From positions 26,357 through 90,356 of the forward strand of contig CAIJXT010000008.1 in NCBI GenBank assembly GCA_903824665.1: a stretch of DNA of 64,000 nt, written 5' to 3'. The notes under the pieces were generated by a model. That model was given only the letters and a program-made list of their open reading frames with translations. It made no database searches and was not told the origin of the DNA. The stretch comes from an uncultured Bacteroidota bacterium (GTDB lineage: Bacteria > Bacteroidota > Bacteroidia > Chitinophagales > Chitinophagaceae). Shown here one piece after another: positions 28,042 through 38,400 of the stretch (position 1 is the first letter of the stretch; each line of letters opens with the position of its first letter). The translations under genes were made by a program, and so were the position numbers.

Positions 28042-29682
28042 TTAGTTTTTAATATAGATGGTATTGGCTTCGTAGTCAAACCCGTTTAACTCAAAAGCTC
28101 CTTCAAGTTCAGTGAAGCCTCTCGCAAAAAGGTACTCATCGATATCTGATTTGAGCGTATGTCCTTCGTAGTATGGCTTTAGGCCCACCTCCGTCATAAT
28201 AACCTTAGTGTTCTTCAAGAGATTGTCGGCACCCTGGAACACCAAGAGCTCTGCACCCTGCACATCAACCCACATTATATCTACGCCGTCTATCTTGTTA
28301 GCAGCACTCCAGTTATCGAGCGTATCTGCTTGTACTTTGATCTCGTTTTGTACAAGATTTTGTCCGAAAGGCGTTCCATTCAACCCGTCAATGAATTTGA
28401 ACATGGATGATGCACCTATATTCGCAACAGAGCTTTTTTCAGGGTCAACAGGATAAAAAGACACTTCTCCACTTTCATTTCCCAATGCTATGTTGTGAAT
28501 TTTCACTTTCTCCTTTCTTTGGTCATTCATTGAGTCCCGATGCTTAACGCATAACTGGTAGGAATCGGGGACAGGCTCAAATGCATGGATATCAGCATCA
28601 GGGAAAATGTTTGAAAACTCGATACTTTGACCCAAATGCCAGCTACCTATGTCAAGGATACAGCTAATTTTGCCAAGGTCTGTTTTCTCTAAAAGATGTA
28701 CGAGTCTTTTTGCTACCATGCTATTACGATTGGCCTCTGCAACTATCTTATCCTTCAGACTCCAACTGGAATTTTTTTTTTGGTCTTCTGCCACCGTTTC
28801 TAGGTTTGGCTCCCTTGCTAAAGTTTCTATGATTTGTTGAGCGTTAAATATCTCTCCTTCATGGTTGTACGGGAATTCGGTCGGTTGTCCCGAAATATTG
28901 TATTTACTAAAGACCGAATGTCGCAACTCTGGTTTTATCGTAGGTTCACTGGCTAGTATATTAGTATGAATATCATACCCGAATTGCGAGGGCGTATTGC
29001 CGATCCAGCACACCACCGATGGCATACCCAGTGCCGCAGCCGCATGTTGGCAAAAACTGTCAATAAAAAGCCTTTTATGGCTCATAGTTATAAGCGTAGC
29101 CACTGCCCTAAAATCGGCCTGTAGCGGCGTTGTATTTTGTAACGGAAACTGGTCCTCCCTGCGTATGTGCACAACATTGTAGTGGGGTGCAAAAGCATTC
29201 ACAACCTGCTGCGCCGTTGCCATTGGCAGATCACGTGTCCACGAGTATTTATTAGGCTGGTTGGGTGCACCGCCATTCGTCTGAATTAGCATAATGGGTT
29301 TCTCTGACCCAAAACTCTTACCATAAAACTCACGTTCCCGGTTATTGATGAAAAGCTCAGGTTGCTCGCCGTTGTATTTTACGCCGAACATCTCGCACCA
29401 TACCTGTATTAGGTGGCCTTTGCGGTTAATAAAGTCCGTTTCCAGATATGGATTATGCAAAAAGGTATTCACTTCCTGCCCTTCAATATGATCTTGGTAG
29501 AAGTAGTTTAAGTTATTAAAGTTAAAAACCTTATCCACGTTGGGATTGCAGAGAAACACTTCTGGGTAGCCGGTTATCACGTAGAGCTTATCCTTTGGGT
29601 ATTGTGCTTTTATTGCCTTGCATACTGCTGTGCCAGCTATGCTTTTGCCTATGCCGCCATCTATCTGGAAGATAATTTTCAT
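28042..29682 (-). CDS. GT9-like glycosyltransferase fused to FkbM-family methyltransferase
   Basis: N-terminal heptosyltransferase-like region (SHKRLFIDSFCQHAAAALGMPSVVCWIG); C-terminal ILDIGSWHLGQSIEFSNIFPDADIHAFEPVPDSY...VDIMWVDVQGAELLV. Confidence 0.8.
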   Translation of the reverse strand: MKIIFQIDGGIGKSIAGTAVCKAIKAQYPKDKLYVITGYPEVFLCNPNVDKVFNFNNLNYFYQDHIEGQEVNTFLHNPYLETDFINRKGHLIQVWCEMFGVKYNGEQPELFINNREREFYGKSFGSEKPIMLIQTNGGAPNQPNKYSWTRDLPMATAQQVVNAFAPHYNVVHIRREDQFPLQNTTPLQADFRAVATLITMSHKRLFIDSFCQHAAAALGMPSVVCWIGNTPSQFGYDIHTNILASEPTIKPELRHSVFSKYNISGQPTEFPYNHEGEIFNAQQIIETLAREPNLETVAEDQKKNSSWSLKDKIVAEANRNSMVAKRLVHLLEKTDLGKISCILDIGSWHLGQSIEFSNIFPDADIHAFEPVPDSYQLCVKHRDSMNDQRKEKVKIHNIALGNESGEVSFYPVDPEKSSVANIGASSMFKFIDGLNGTPFGQNLVQNEIKVQADTLDNWSAANKIDGVDIMWVDVQGAELLVFQGADNLLKNTKVIMTEVGLKPYYEGHTLKSDIDEYLFARGFTELEGAFELNGFDYEANTIYIKN

Positions 29683-29722
29683 TTCTTGGGGATATTTTTT
29701 GAAGGATTGAAATTAGCTGAAT

Positions 29723-31636
29723 TTATTGTTTTACAAACCGCTGAAAATAAATACCATTCACACGCACCACATACACTCCTGCTGGCAATGATGCTACATC
29801 TATCACAGCATGGTTATCTTCCTTAGTCATCTTTATACTGCTGAATGACTGACCCATGCTATTGCTCACAGAAATGGTTTGTATTTTGCCCATGGCTGTT
29901 ACGGTTAGTACGTTATGCGCGGGATTAGGGTGTAGCTTTATTCCCTCTAGATGCTGCGATATTGGTTCATTAACACTTACTGCCCCTTCGTTTATAGTAT
30001 GTGCTGCGGATGTAGTAGTATCGTAGCAACCGGTAGCTGCTGTTGACGACACACGTGCTGTTATAATATCCGTGCCAGCACTTTTGGTATAGGTAGTAGT
30101 GGGCGTACTTGTGGTAGCAAACAGCACACTGTTTTTGTACCACCTAATGCTGTAGCTGCTGCCTGCACTGCCCACGGTAGCATTTACTGTTACTATACTG
30201 CCTATTGCGGCAGATGTTGCAGGAGATGATGTGAGCGATATAGTAGGTGCTGTAAGTGGCGTTACAACCATATCTATGGTATTGCTGCTGGGGTAGCCAA
30301 TAAAGCTGCATATGTCCACACCCGTATATACACAGCGCACACTATCTCCTCCTTCTGTGGCAGTGGCTGGGTAGGTGTATGTTGCGGTTGTTGCCCCCGG
30401 CACTATTACGCCATTCTTATACCAGCTAAAGCTCATAGTGCTGCCGCCTGTAGTAGTAGCGGTATATGTTACCGGGGTGCCCACACATACGGTATCATTG
30501 GGGGTCACCGTAATGCTTACTGTGGAGATACTTGTGGGATTGAAAGTGACTTTACGGATACGGCGGCCACCAACATCAGAAATATATAGGTTACCGCATG
30601 GATCAAACGCTATATGGCTTGGATCCCATATAGAAGCCGCAGTAGCAGGTCCACCATCTCCTGCCGATGCCGAACTTCCATTACCGACCACGAGGTGGAG
30701 TATCCCGGAAAGATCTATCTTATATATACGATTGTTAGGATGATCGGAAATAAATAACTGGCCGGAAGTGTCTAAAGCTAAGAACCGTGCGCCCATTGTC
30801 GCAGCCGTCGCAGGAATTCCATCCCCAGTATAAGCCCATGCTCCGTTGCCTGCAATGGTTGTAATAATTCCGGCAGTATCTATCTTTCGTATCCTGTTAC
30901 TCAAAGTGCTGCCTGCTGTTTGTGCCAGGTACACATTACCTGTACCATCTATTTCCACCCCCCACGGGGCTACAAGGTGTGCAGCGGTGGCGGGCCCACC
31001 ATCTCCCAATCCCACGGTAGAACCTCCACCAGCAATAGTGTTAATGATACCCGAAGCATCTATTTTCCGTATCCGGTTGTCATAGAAAGCACCGATATAA
31101 ATATTACCCATCGCATCAACACGTACATCTTGTGGGTTATACAGGTTGGCAAGTGTAGCAAGTCCTCCATCTCCTCCGTAGCTTCCTGCCCCAGTACCCG
31201 CAATAGTAGTGATGATACCAGTTGCCATATCAATTCTCCTGATCCTGTTATTTGGCGGGTCAGCAAAATACAGGTTCCCTGCAGTATCCAAATCTATTCC
31301 TCCTGGCCCTCCGAGACGGGCAGCGGTTGCAGGACCGCCATCGCCAATATATCCGCCCATTCCCGTACCGGCTATTGTTGAGATAATACCACTGGGAGTA
31401 ATCTTTCTAACTCTAAATGAATTCAGACCATCAACAATATAACAATTTCCCTGTCTATCAAAAACAATTCCAGATGGGTTAGGAATGCCTGCGCTTGTAG
31501 CGGGAACCCCTATTCCACTAAAAACTGAAGAACCGGTTCCAGCAAATGTTGTAATGGTTTGCGCTGATGATTGCAGCGAGATAAAAAGGACGAGTAACCA
31601 ATTCCATATCTTCATAACAATACCTGTTTTCCTCAT
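29723..31636 (-). CDS. NHL-repeat secreted protein with Ig-like and T9SS sorting domain
   Basis: Repeated GIITTIAGTGxxGYxGDGGPATAA motifs; C-terminal LHPNPAHNVLTV...LPAGVYVVRVNG. Confidence 0.9.
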   Translation of the reverse strand: MRKTGIVMKIWNWLLVLFISLQSSAQTITTFAGTGSSVFSGIGVPATSAGIPNPSGIVFDRQGNCYIVDGLNSFRVRKITPSGIISTIAGTGMGGYIGDGGPATAARLGGPGGIDLDTAGNLYFADPPNNRIRRIDMATGIITTIAGTGAGSYGGDGGLATLANLYNPQDVRVDAMGNIYIGAFYDNRIRKIDASGIINTIAGGGSTVGLGDGGPATAAHLVAPWGVEIDGTGNVYLAQTAGSTLSNRIRKIDTAGIITTIAGNGAWAYTGDGIPATAATMGARFLALDTSGQLFISDHPNNRIYKIDLSGILHLVVGNGSSASAGDGGPATAASIWDPSHIAFDPCGNLYISDVGGRRIRKVTFNPTSISTVSITVTPNDTVCVGTPVTYTATTTGGSTMSFSWYKNGVIVPGATTATYTYPATATEGGDSVRCVYTGVDICSFIGYPSSNTIDMVVTPLTAPTISLTSSPATSAAIGSIVTVNATVGSAGSSYSIRWYKNSVLFATTSTPTTTYTKSAGTDIITARVSSTAATGCYDTTTSAAHTINEGAVSVNEPISQHLEGIKLHPNPAHNVLTVTAMGKIQTISVSNSMGQSFSSIKMTKEDNHAVIDVASLPAGVYVVRVNGIYFQRFVKQ

Positions 31637-31637
31637 T

Positions 31638-34600
31638 TTACATTATAAAAACCACACACCCGCTAGCCGGTAAAGGCCCAGTGGATAAATCGTGATACAT
31701 TAATGTGCCTACAGGCGGAGTTCCGATGGGAAGCATATTCTGCGCTACATAGTTGTTAGCATGAAACGCACAAGGTAGAACTGATGTCACATTATACCCA
31801 CTAACAGTTGCCCAATCATGCGTCACACAGTTATTTTGTCCACCAACTATAGCTGAAAAACAAGCGCCGGCGCATATTTTATTATTTTGTCCGCCACCAA
31901 TAACACCAAACCAGGTATCTGAGCCGGCGGTTGTGCCGGTATCTATGCAGTTTTGACTACCACCACCTATAAATGCGCCTCGTGCACCATAGTAACCAGA
32001 ACCGGTTGCAATATTAGATATCGTATTATCAGAGCCACCACCTATAAACCCATTATCAGATGCGTTAAGTATCTGGTTTTGATAACCATTTCCAATAAAG
32101 CCATTATGACCCGCAACATCAATTTTGTTGAGGCCACCATTGCCGATAAATCCACTGACCGTGCCCGGGTCTATAAAATTTGCTGCTCCGTTTCCAATAA
32201 AGGCGTTTTGCCCACATGCACAGTTTAGGCGGCCATTGCCTACGAAAGAAAAATCACCTGCGGCATGATTATTTACTAACGGGCCAGGAGTAATAAATCC
32301 GTTCCCTACGAACGAGTACCTGCCCGATGCCGTGTTAAGGTGGCCACCCACTACTACAGAATAGTCGCTACTGGCTATATTATACGAGCCACCACCAGCT
32401 ATCGAGCAGTTGCCGCTTGCGTTGTTGTTTGTTCCACCGCCCATAAACGTGCCATCTGCCTGCGTATTGTTTCCATCTCCGCCTGCAATTACGGATCGTT
32501 CACCACCTACTATGTTAAGACAGCCGCTGAATACACCCCCAAAATTAGCACGTACATTGTTAAAACAGCCTCCACCAACGGTAGCGTAATAATTTCCTGA
32601 TACTGTATTGCATCCACCGCCCGACACCGTGCCTCCCAATGCTCCGAAAACAAAATTACAATTGCCTCCACCTATTGTTGAATAACAGGAATTGTCTGCA
32701 GAGACTAGGTTACATAACCCTCCACCAATAACTGCGTATTTTGTAAATCCATTCAGCGGCAGAACAGACGTGTTCGTAATCGTGTTTTCTTCGCCTCCAC
32801 CAATAAAATTATATTGCGAACACGCCCAGTTGATAGTATTCTTGTGACCGCCTGCTACAGCAGCATAACATCCGTTACTAATATTTTCGCTGCCGCCACC
32901 TAAAAACGAAAATTCTCCGACTATATTCTGGCAGCCAGACTGAATCCCTGAATAACAACCATCAGTTACGTTACCGCACCCACCTCCAATTACAGAGTAG
33001 GAAGCTACATGTGAATGTTGGTTACCCATACCGCCTGATATAACAGAACAATCACTGCAAACATAATTGCCCAACCCGCCCCCCACCACAGAATGATTTA
33101 CTGGTTGGAAATTAAGACGTTTACCAGTGCAGTTTCCTTGCCCGCCTGCCACTACATTGGCAACCCCCGCGCATATCATATTCCGAAGTCCGCCACCTAT
33201 AAAACCATGTGTTCCTGGACCGGCAAAAGCACCATCGCAATGAATAAAATTCTGCTGCCCGCCACCTATTGTAGAATATGAGTCGCAGCTGTTGTTAAGC
33301 TCACCGCCACCGATAAAGCTAAAGTTACCCTGACATGCGACATTCCTGCCTCCACCCGCAATGACAGAAGCGTTACCGTAACTGCAATTACGAAAGCCAG
33401 TAACAGCACCCGACCACCCGCCAAAAACACAATTACCGTCACCAGAAAGGATACCGCTATAGTTTCCACTAACAGTATTGACAACCCCGCCACCTATTGT
33501 ACTCGATGTACCAGAAATTATGTTGCCGCGGCCTGCGCCTATGAAAGATTGCGTGCCCGTTGTCTGGTTAGATACTCCACCAACAATAAATGAGCAATTC
33601 GCGCTATTTACATTCGACACCCCGCCTCCAATTCCTGAAAATGTTGCAGACACTATGTTACCAACTCCACCGCCAATAAAGGAGCATCCTGCGGAGTCAA
33701 TACAATTATCACAACCACCAACAATAGCGGACATCCGACCAAACCTAATCTCATTATCACTACCGCCACCAATTATGGCGTGTGGTGATAATCTTAATAT
33801 CTGATTACCTTGCCCCCCTCCAATGACCGCTAAGTCAGTATAGATATTATTTTGCAGACCTCCCAGTATAGCAGACCTGCATACTATAGGTTCATTTATC
33901 GCCGGTGAAATGAAGTTGCAGTCTCCACCACCTATAACTGAGAAATGACTATCAACAAAGTTAACACATCCGCCAGCAATGGCATTTCCCACCCCTCGTG
34001 CAGAGTTTCCAAGTCCGGCGCCAATAAATGAATAGTTTGATGCTGAATTGATACTGTTGTACCCGCCGCCGCTAATTACGCTACTAGATGCGTTTTGCAA
34101 GGTGTTGCAAATCCCCCCCCCGATGAAAGAATAATTGGATACTGAATTAATATCATTTTCCCTTCCTCCGCCTATAAATCCGAAGCACGAATTTTGTATC
34201 GTGTTCATAAAACCAGTGCCTATCGCACTAACATTGGAAGATGCACTTATTACATTACAAGCCCCACCACCAATAACGCCATATATTGTATTTTGCACTT
34301 GATTTGCACATCCCGATCCTATAAAACCATAATCAGAAACCACATCAATTGTATTGATAGTCCCACTCCCAATTAGTGAACAATCTCCACTTACTATATT
34401 GCCAAGGCCAGGTGTTCGGCCTCCACCGCTTACAATGGCCGAATACTGCCCGCAAACCAAATTGCAAGAACCAGATACTATAGATGAATAAGAGCTGCAT
34501 ACAGTATTGTCAATCCCTCCTACTATCGAAGAAAAACTCGCTTGAGCCCCCCCATTTATTCCACATATACAATTAGTGTGCCCTCCTGAAACTACACTTC

Positions 34601-34982
34601 CATACCCGCAACAAACTAAATTACAAGCACCGCTTAGTAATCCTGAATACTCTGTATTGGCGCAGATACACTGCCTATATCCGCCAGATATTGTATTCCC
34701 ACCGTATATACATGCACTTCCCGCTAGTACGCCAGAATCAATAAGATTTTCTCTACCATTAGCAATAATATTAAAATTCCCCTGCACGATATTATTTTGA
34801 CAACCATGCCCAACAATATTAAATGTACAATTGCCTATTGTATTCTGACACCCTCCCAGAATGGAAGAATTAATTGCACCTGGAGCTATAACGCCAGCAC
34901 ACCAACCTGTCGGTGGGTCTACGCGTAATGTATGGATGTTCGCAACGGTAGTATCACTATAAGGATTTGCTGTAATTGACAT
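31638..34982 (-). CDS. 1114-aa Gly/Asn/Cys-rich repetitive beta-solenoid protein (YadA-head-like repeats)
   Basis: Dozens of S-x-I-G-G-G-x-x-N-x-[IV] repeats spanning almost the full length; no obvious signal peptide or T9SS domain. Confidence 0.8.
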   Translation of the reverse strand: MSITANPYSDTTVANIHTLRVDPPTGWCAGVIAPGAINSSILGGCQNTIGNCTFNIVGHGCQNNIVQGNFNIIANGRENLIDSGVLAGSACIYGGNTISGGYRQCICANTEYSGLLSGACNLVCCGYGSVVSGGHTNCICGINGGAQASFSSIVGGIDNTVCSSYSSIVSGSCNLVCGQYSAIVSGGGRTPGLGNIVSGDCSLIGSGTINTIDVVSDYGFIGSGCANQVQNTIYGVIGGGACNVISASSNVSAIGTGFMNTIQNSCFGFIGGGRENDINSVSNYSFIGGGICNTLQNASSSVISGGGYNSINSASNYSFIGAGLGNSARGVGNAIAGGCVNFVDSHFSVIGGGDCNFISPAINEPIVCRSAILGGLQNNIYTDLAVIGGGQGNQILRLSPHAIIGGGSDNEIRFGRMSAIVGGCDNCIDSAGCSFIGGGVGNIVSATFSGIGGGVSNVNSANCSFIVGGVSNQTTGTQSFIGAGRGNIISGTSSTIGGGVVNTVSGNYSGILSGDGNCVFGGWSGAVTGFRNCSYGNASVIAGGGRNVACQGNFSFIGGGELNNSCDSYSTIGGGQQNFIHCDGAFAGPGTHGFIGGGLRNMICAGVANVVAGGQGNCTGKRLNFQPVNHSVVGGGLGNYVCSDCSVISGGMGNQHSHVASYSVIGGGCGNVTDGCYSGIQSGCQNIVGEFSFLGGGSENISNGCYAAVAGGHKNTINWACSQYNFIGGGEENTITNTSVLPLNGFTKYAVIGGGLCNLVSADNSCYSTIGGGNCNFVFGALGGTVSGGGCNTVSGNYYATVGGGCFNNVRANFGGVFSGCLNIVGGERSVIAGGDGNNTQADGTFMGGGTNNNASGNCSIAGGGSYNIASSDYSVVVGGHLNTASGRYSFVGNGFITPGPLVNNHAAGDFSFVGNGRLNCACGQNAFIGNGAANFIDPGTVSGFIGNGGLNKIDVAGHNGFIGNGYQNQILNASDNGFIGGGSDNTISNIATGSGYYGARGAFIGGGSQNCIDTGTTAGSDTWFGVIGGGQNNKICAGACFSAIVGGQNNCVTHDWATVSGYNVTSVLPCAFHANNYVAQNMLPIGTPPVGTLMYHDLSTGPLPASGCVVFIM

Positions 34983-35072
34983 AGAATTATAGTTTATAAA
35001 TATTATTTAATAGCAAATGAAGTAAACAGATGCAAAATTGTTTGGGGTAATAAATTATTATTTTTAATTTAA

Positions 35073-35501
35073 CTACATTGATAGTGTTTCTATCTCTTTA
35101 ATAAGTTCAATTAAATGTGTAGAGATTTTATCACTCCACTCAAAACGTTGGTGAATGTTTTTTTCGTTTCTCGGCCGGAAGTCAATGAATGAGTTGTTGG
35201 AAATATTAATGACGTGTATATTCTCCATGCTGATATTCGCACCTTTTTGCTGCATTGTTACCAAGTGTTCCACGAATGAAGCAATAGATTTGACTTTTTC
35301 ATTCTGCACTTTGATATTTGTATTCCTTCCTAATAATTGCGTTTCTCCATAACCATAAATATGAATAGAACTCCAGGAAGCAATCTCATTTCTTTGTTTT
35401 GGTTTTTCTGGTGCATTCTCAGTAACGGCAGGGACAACCTTCTTAGCTGTCACAGTTTCTTCTGCTGTTTTCTTAGGGGATACTTTTGCGGACTTTGCCA
35501 T
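35073..35501 (-). CDS. Hypothetical protein
   Basis: 142-aa ORF with Lys/Ala-rich N-terminus, same strand upstream of solenoid gene. Confidence 0.6.
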   Translation of the reverse strand: MAKSAKVSPKKTAEETVTAKKVVPAVTENAPEKPKQRNEIASWSSIHIYGYGETQLLGRNTNIKVQNEKVKSIASFVEHLVTMQQKGANISMENIHVINISNNSFIDFRPRNEKNIHQRFEWSDKISTHLIELIKEIETLSM

Positions 35502-35996
35502 AAGAGAAAAAGTTTAGTTGGTTTCAATTTCAAATATATACAATTGTATTTTTCCGACAAAATAAATTTTAATGATTCTTCATGATTTTAAAAAAAAATA
35601 ATCAAAACACGTTGTAGTCATCTAAGGTAGACATTCAGTACGGCATTTTTTTCTCCTATGACCACTGTGTATATTTCTACACTGTCTTGTTCCGGCATAG
35701 TTTTATGCAACACAGCTACTACCTTTAGAGCAGTAGAGCCATTACCGCTAACGCTTGAATTATACTGCACCAACTCTCCAATTCGGGGAAGCGCAAGAAG
35801 TATTTATATAACCTCCACTTGTGTCCATAGGGTATGTCCGTTACGTCTGTCTATAAAAAAAATGTACACGTCAATCATACGAAATCACTATTTAAAGTAA
35901 GACCACAAAAGTATGCGTAATAAATATAAATGTTTGCTGAGACAAAACAAAATATCTTCGCATTGCGCATTGTTTTACTTAAATTACTTTTACTTC

Positions 35997-36251
35997 ATGC
36001 AAAAAAGCTCCACTCTATTAAAAGGCAATATCGCTTTCAAGCTCCGCTTCAATACCGCCCACGGCGATACAGACCTCTATTGGAGGGTAATAGTAGATGA
36101 TACAGAGTACCTCACCCGCTCTGTACGCTGCAAAGTAGAAACATGCTCAGATGCCTCTTTCGATAAAACCGCTGGAGTAGTAAAGTACCACATAGCAGGT
36201 GTGTGCAGTGAGCTGATGATAGATGAAAATCTAAATGCGGTTTTTAAATAA
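35997..36251 (+). CDS. Small hypothetical protein linked to cysD
   Basis: MQKSSTLLKGNIAFKLRF... ORF ending 3 bp before cysD start. Confidence 0.55.
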   Translation: MQKSSTLLKGNIAFKLRFNTAHGDTDLYWRVIVDDTEYLTRSVRCKVETCSDASFDKTAGVVKYHIAGVCSELMIDENLNAVFK

Positions 36252-36253
36252 CA

Positions 36254-37150
36254 ATGATGGATCATTTGGAAATACTTGAAGGCGAAGCAATCCACATTCT
36301 CAGGGAAGTGGCGGGACAGTTCCGCAATCCAGCACTAATGTTCTCTGGTGGTAAAGATTCAACGGTATTAATTCACCTTATGGTAAAGGCATTTTATCCC
36401 TCACCGCCGCCGTTCCCGGTGCTGCACATTGATACAGGGCATAATTTCCCGGAAGCATTAACTTTCAGGGATGACCTCGCAAGACAATATGGTCTGAAAC
36501 TGATTGTGAAAGAAGTAGAGCATACAATTAGTAAGAGAGGATTGCAGGATGCAACCGGTAAATTTCCAAGCCGCAATGCGTTACAATCTCATACGCTCAT
36601 GGACGCGATAAAAGAATTGGGTCTCGATGCGTGTATTGGCGGTGGCAGGCGGGATGAAGAAAAAGCACGGGCAAAGGAGCGGAATTTTTCTGTCAGGGAT
36701 GCGAGCGGGGCTTGGAAACCATACAATCAGCGACCTGAACTATGGGACATCTATAACGGCAGAATACAGCAAGGAGGAAATGTGCGGGTATTCCCAATTA
36801 GCAACTGGAGTGAATTGGATGTATGGCGATATATTCAGCGAGAAAAAATAGGCTTACCATCTCTGTACTTTTCACATGAACGTGAGTGCATTCGTCACAA
36901 CGGCAGGCTGGTGGCTGTGTCTGAGTACATACTAATAGACGGTAGTGATGTTCTGGAAACCAAAAATGTAAGGTATCGCACCGTTGGCGACATGACCTGT
37001 ACTGCCGCGGTGGAGAGCAATGCTTTTACTGTGGAAGAAGTGATAGCAGAAATTGAGAATACAAACATTAGTGAACGTGGACAGACACGCATGGACGATC
37101 AGCTATCAGAGGCTGCGATGGAAGATCGTAAACTGAAAGGGTATTTCTAA
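36254..37150 (+). CDS. cysD: Sulfate adenylyltransferase subunit 2
   Basis: PALMFSGGKDSTVLIHLMVKAF, GGGRRDEEKARAKER. Confidence 0.95.
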   Translation: MMDHLEILEGEAIHILREVAGQFRNPALMFSGGKDSTVLIHLMVKAFYPSPPPFPVLHIDTGHNFPEALTFRDDLARQYGLKLIVKEVEHTISKRGLQDATGKFPSRNALQSHTLMDAIKELGLDACIGGGRRDEEKARAKERNFSVRDASGAWKPYNQRPELWDIYNGRIQQGGNVRVFPISNWSELDVWRYIQREKIGLPSLYFSHERECIRHNGRLVAVSEYILIDGSDVLETKNVRYRTVGDMTCTAAVESNAFTVEEVIAEIENTNISERGQTRMDDQLSEAAMEDRKLKGYF

Positions 37151-37194
37151 AAACATATCTAAAACGATTTCTAATAACTACTATTGACAGTGAA

Positions 37195-38400
37195 ATGGAT
37201 ATACTAAGATTTATCACTGCAGGAAACGTTGATGATGGTAAAAGCACACTCATTGGCAGGCTGCTGTACGATACCGGCAATATCAAGACAGATGTACTCC
37301 AAACAATAACAGGTGAGGATACCATAAATCTGGCACACATCACCGATGGCTTGCGGGCAGAAAGGCAACAAGGCATCACAATTGATGTTGCATACAAGTA
37401 TTTTACAACGGCTGATCGTAAATTCATTATTTCAGATGCACCAGGACATTTTCAATATACAAAAAACCTCGTAACAGGTGCGTCTGGTGCTGATGTTATG
37501 ATATTGCTTGTAGACGCTGTCACTGGTATTACAGCACAAACCAAAAGGCATGCACTGGTAGCATCTTTTCTACGGAAAAAGCAGATTGTAGTTGCCATAA
37601 ACAAGATCGATGCAGTTGGGTACTCTCAAGCTATTTATACTTCCGTTTGCGATACGTTCAGCAATATTGCCGCCCATTTGAGTTTACCCGGCATTACCTA
37701 CATCCCAATTAGTGCTTTATTGGGTGACAACGTAATAAATCTATCCACCAATACCCCATGGTACAGGGGGGCTTCATTGTTACAATATCTGGAATTATGC
37801 CCTCCAGATCAACCAATAAACAATATCTTCCGTTTCATAGTACAATATGTCACAAAAGGCAATGGCATACAGTATTGTGCAGGCAAGGTGGTGGCAGGCT
37901 TTGTTTGCGCTGGAGACACGGTTGTAATATATCCTGATGGTTGCACAGCTGTAGTCAGAATGATAATGAATGGCTTTCAAGATACCGACATTGCGCATGC
38001 TGGTCAGAGCGTTTGCCTTTACATTGAGTGCACTCAAGCTATATCACGGGGAAGTACAATATCAGAAAGTAATATTATACCCCAGGTCAACAATACGATG
38101 GACGTAAATGTTTGCTGGCTCGATGAAGAACCATTGGTACCCGGCAAAGAATACTACCTTCAAATGAACAGCTGCAATACCATTTGCTGTATCAATGAAA
38201 TAATTTCAAAAACATCGGTGGACACTCTGGAAAATTTGCCGGGAGGCGTAACGTTGGAAATGAATGAATTTGCAAGAATAAAAATTAAGACGAAAGATTC
38301 TTTAGCATTCGATTCGTTCCAGCATATTCCACCTACTGGCAGAGGAATAATTATTGATATGGAAACTTACTATACCAGTGGTGCTTTTGTGATATTGTGA
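37195..38400 (+). CDS. cysN: Sulfate adenylyltransferase subunit 1
   Basis: GNVDDGKSTLIGRLLYD GTPase, DAPGHFQYTKNLVTGAS, NKIDAV. Confidence 0.95.
   Translation: MDILRFITAGNVDDGKSTLIGRLLYDTGNIKTDVLQTITGEDTINLAHITDGLRAERQQGITIDVAYKYFTTADRKFIISDAPGHFQYTKNLVTGASGADVMILLVDAVTGITAQTKRHALVASFLRKKQIVVAINKIDAVGYSQAIYTSVCDTFSNIAAHLSLPGITYIPISALLGDNVINLSTNTPWYRGASLLQYLELCPPDQPINNIFRFIVQYVTKGNGIQYCAGKVVAGFVCAGDTVVIYPDGCTAVVRMIMNGFQDTDIAHAGQSVCLYIECTQAISRGSTISESNIIPQVNNTMDVNVCWLDEEPLVPGKEYYLQMNSCNTICCINEIISKTSVDTLENLPGGVTLEMNEFARIKIKTKDSLAFDSFQHIPPTGRGIIIDMETYYTSGAFVIL

Noticed and set aside
32340-33804. Plus-strand ORFs opposite the solenoid gene
   Set aside because: Proline/threonine-rich antisense translations of the Gly-rich repeats; artefacts.
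31953-34800. CRISPR or DNA tandem-repeat array
   Set aside because: The repetition follows the reading frame of the 1114-aa solenoid protein and units are diverged; no constant repeat with variable spacers.
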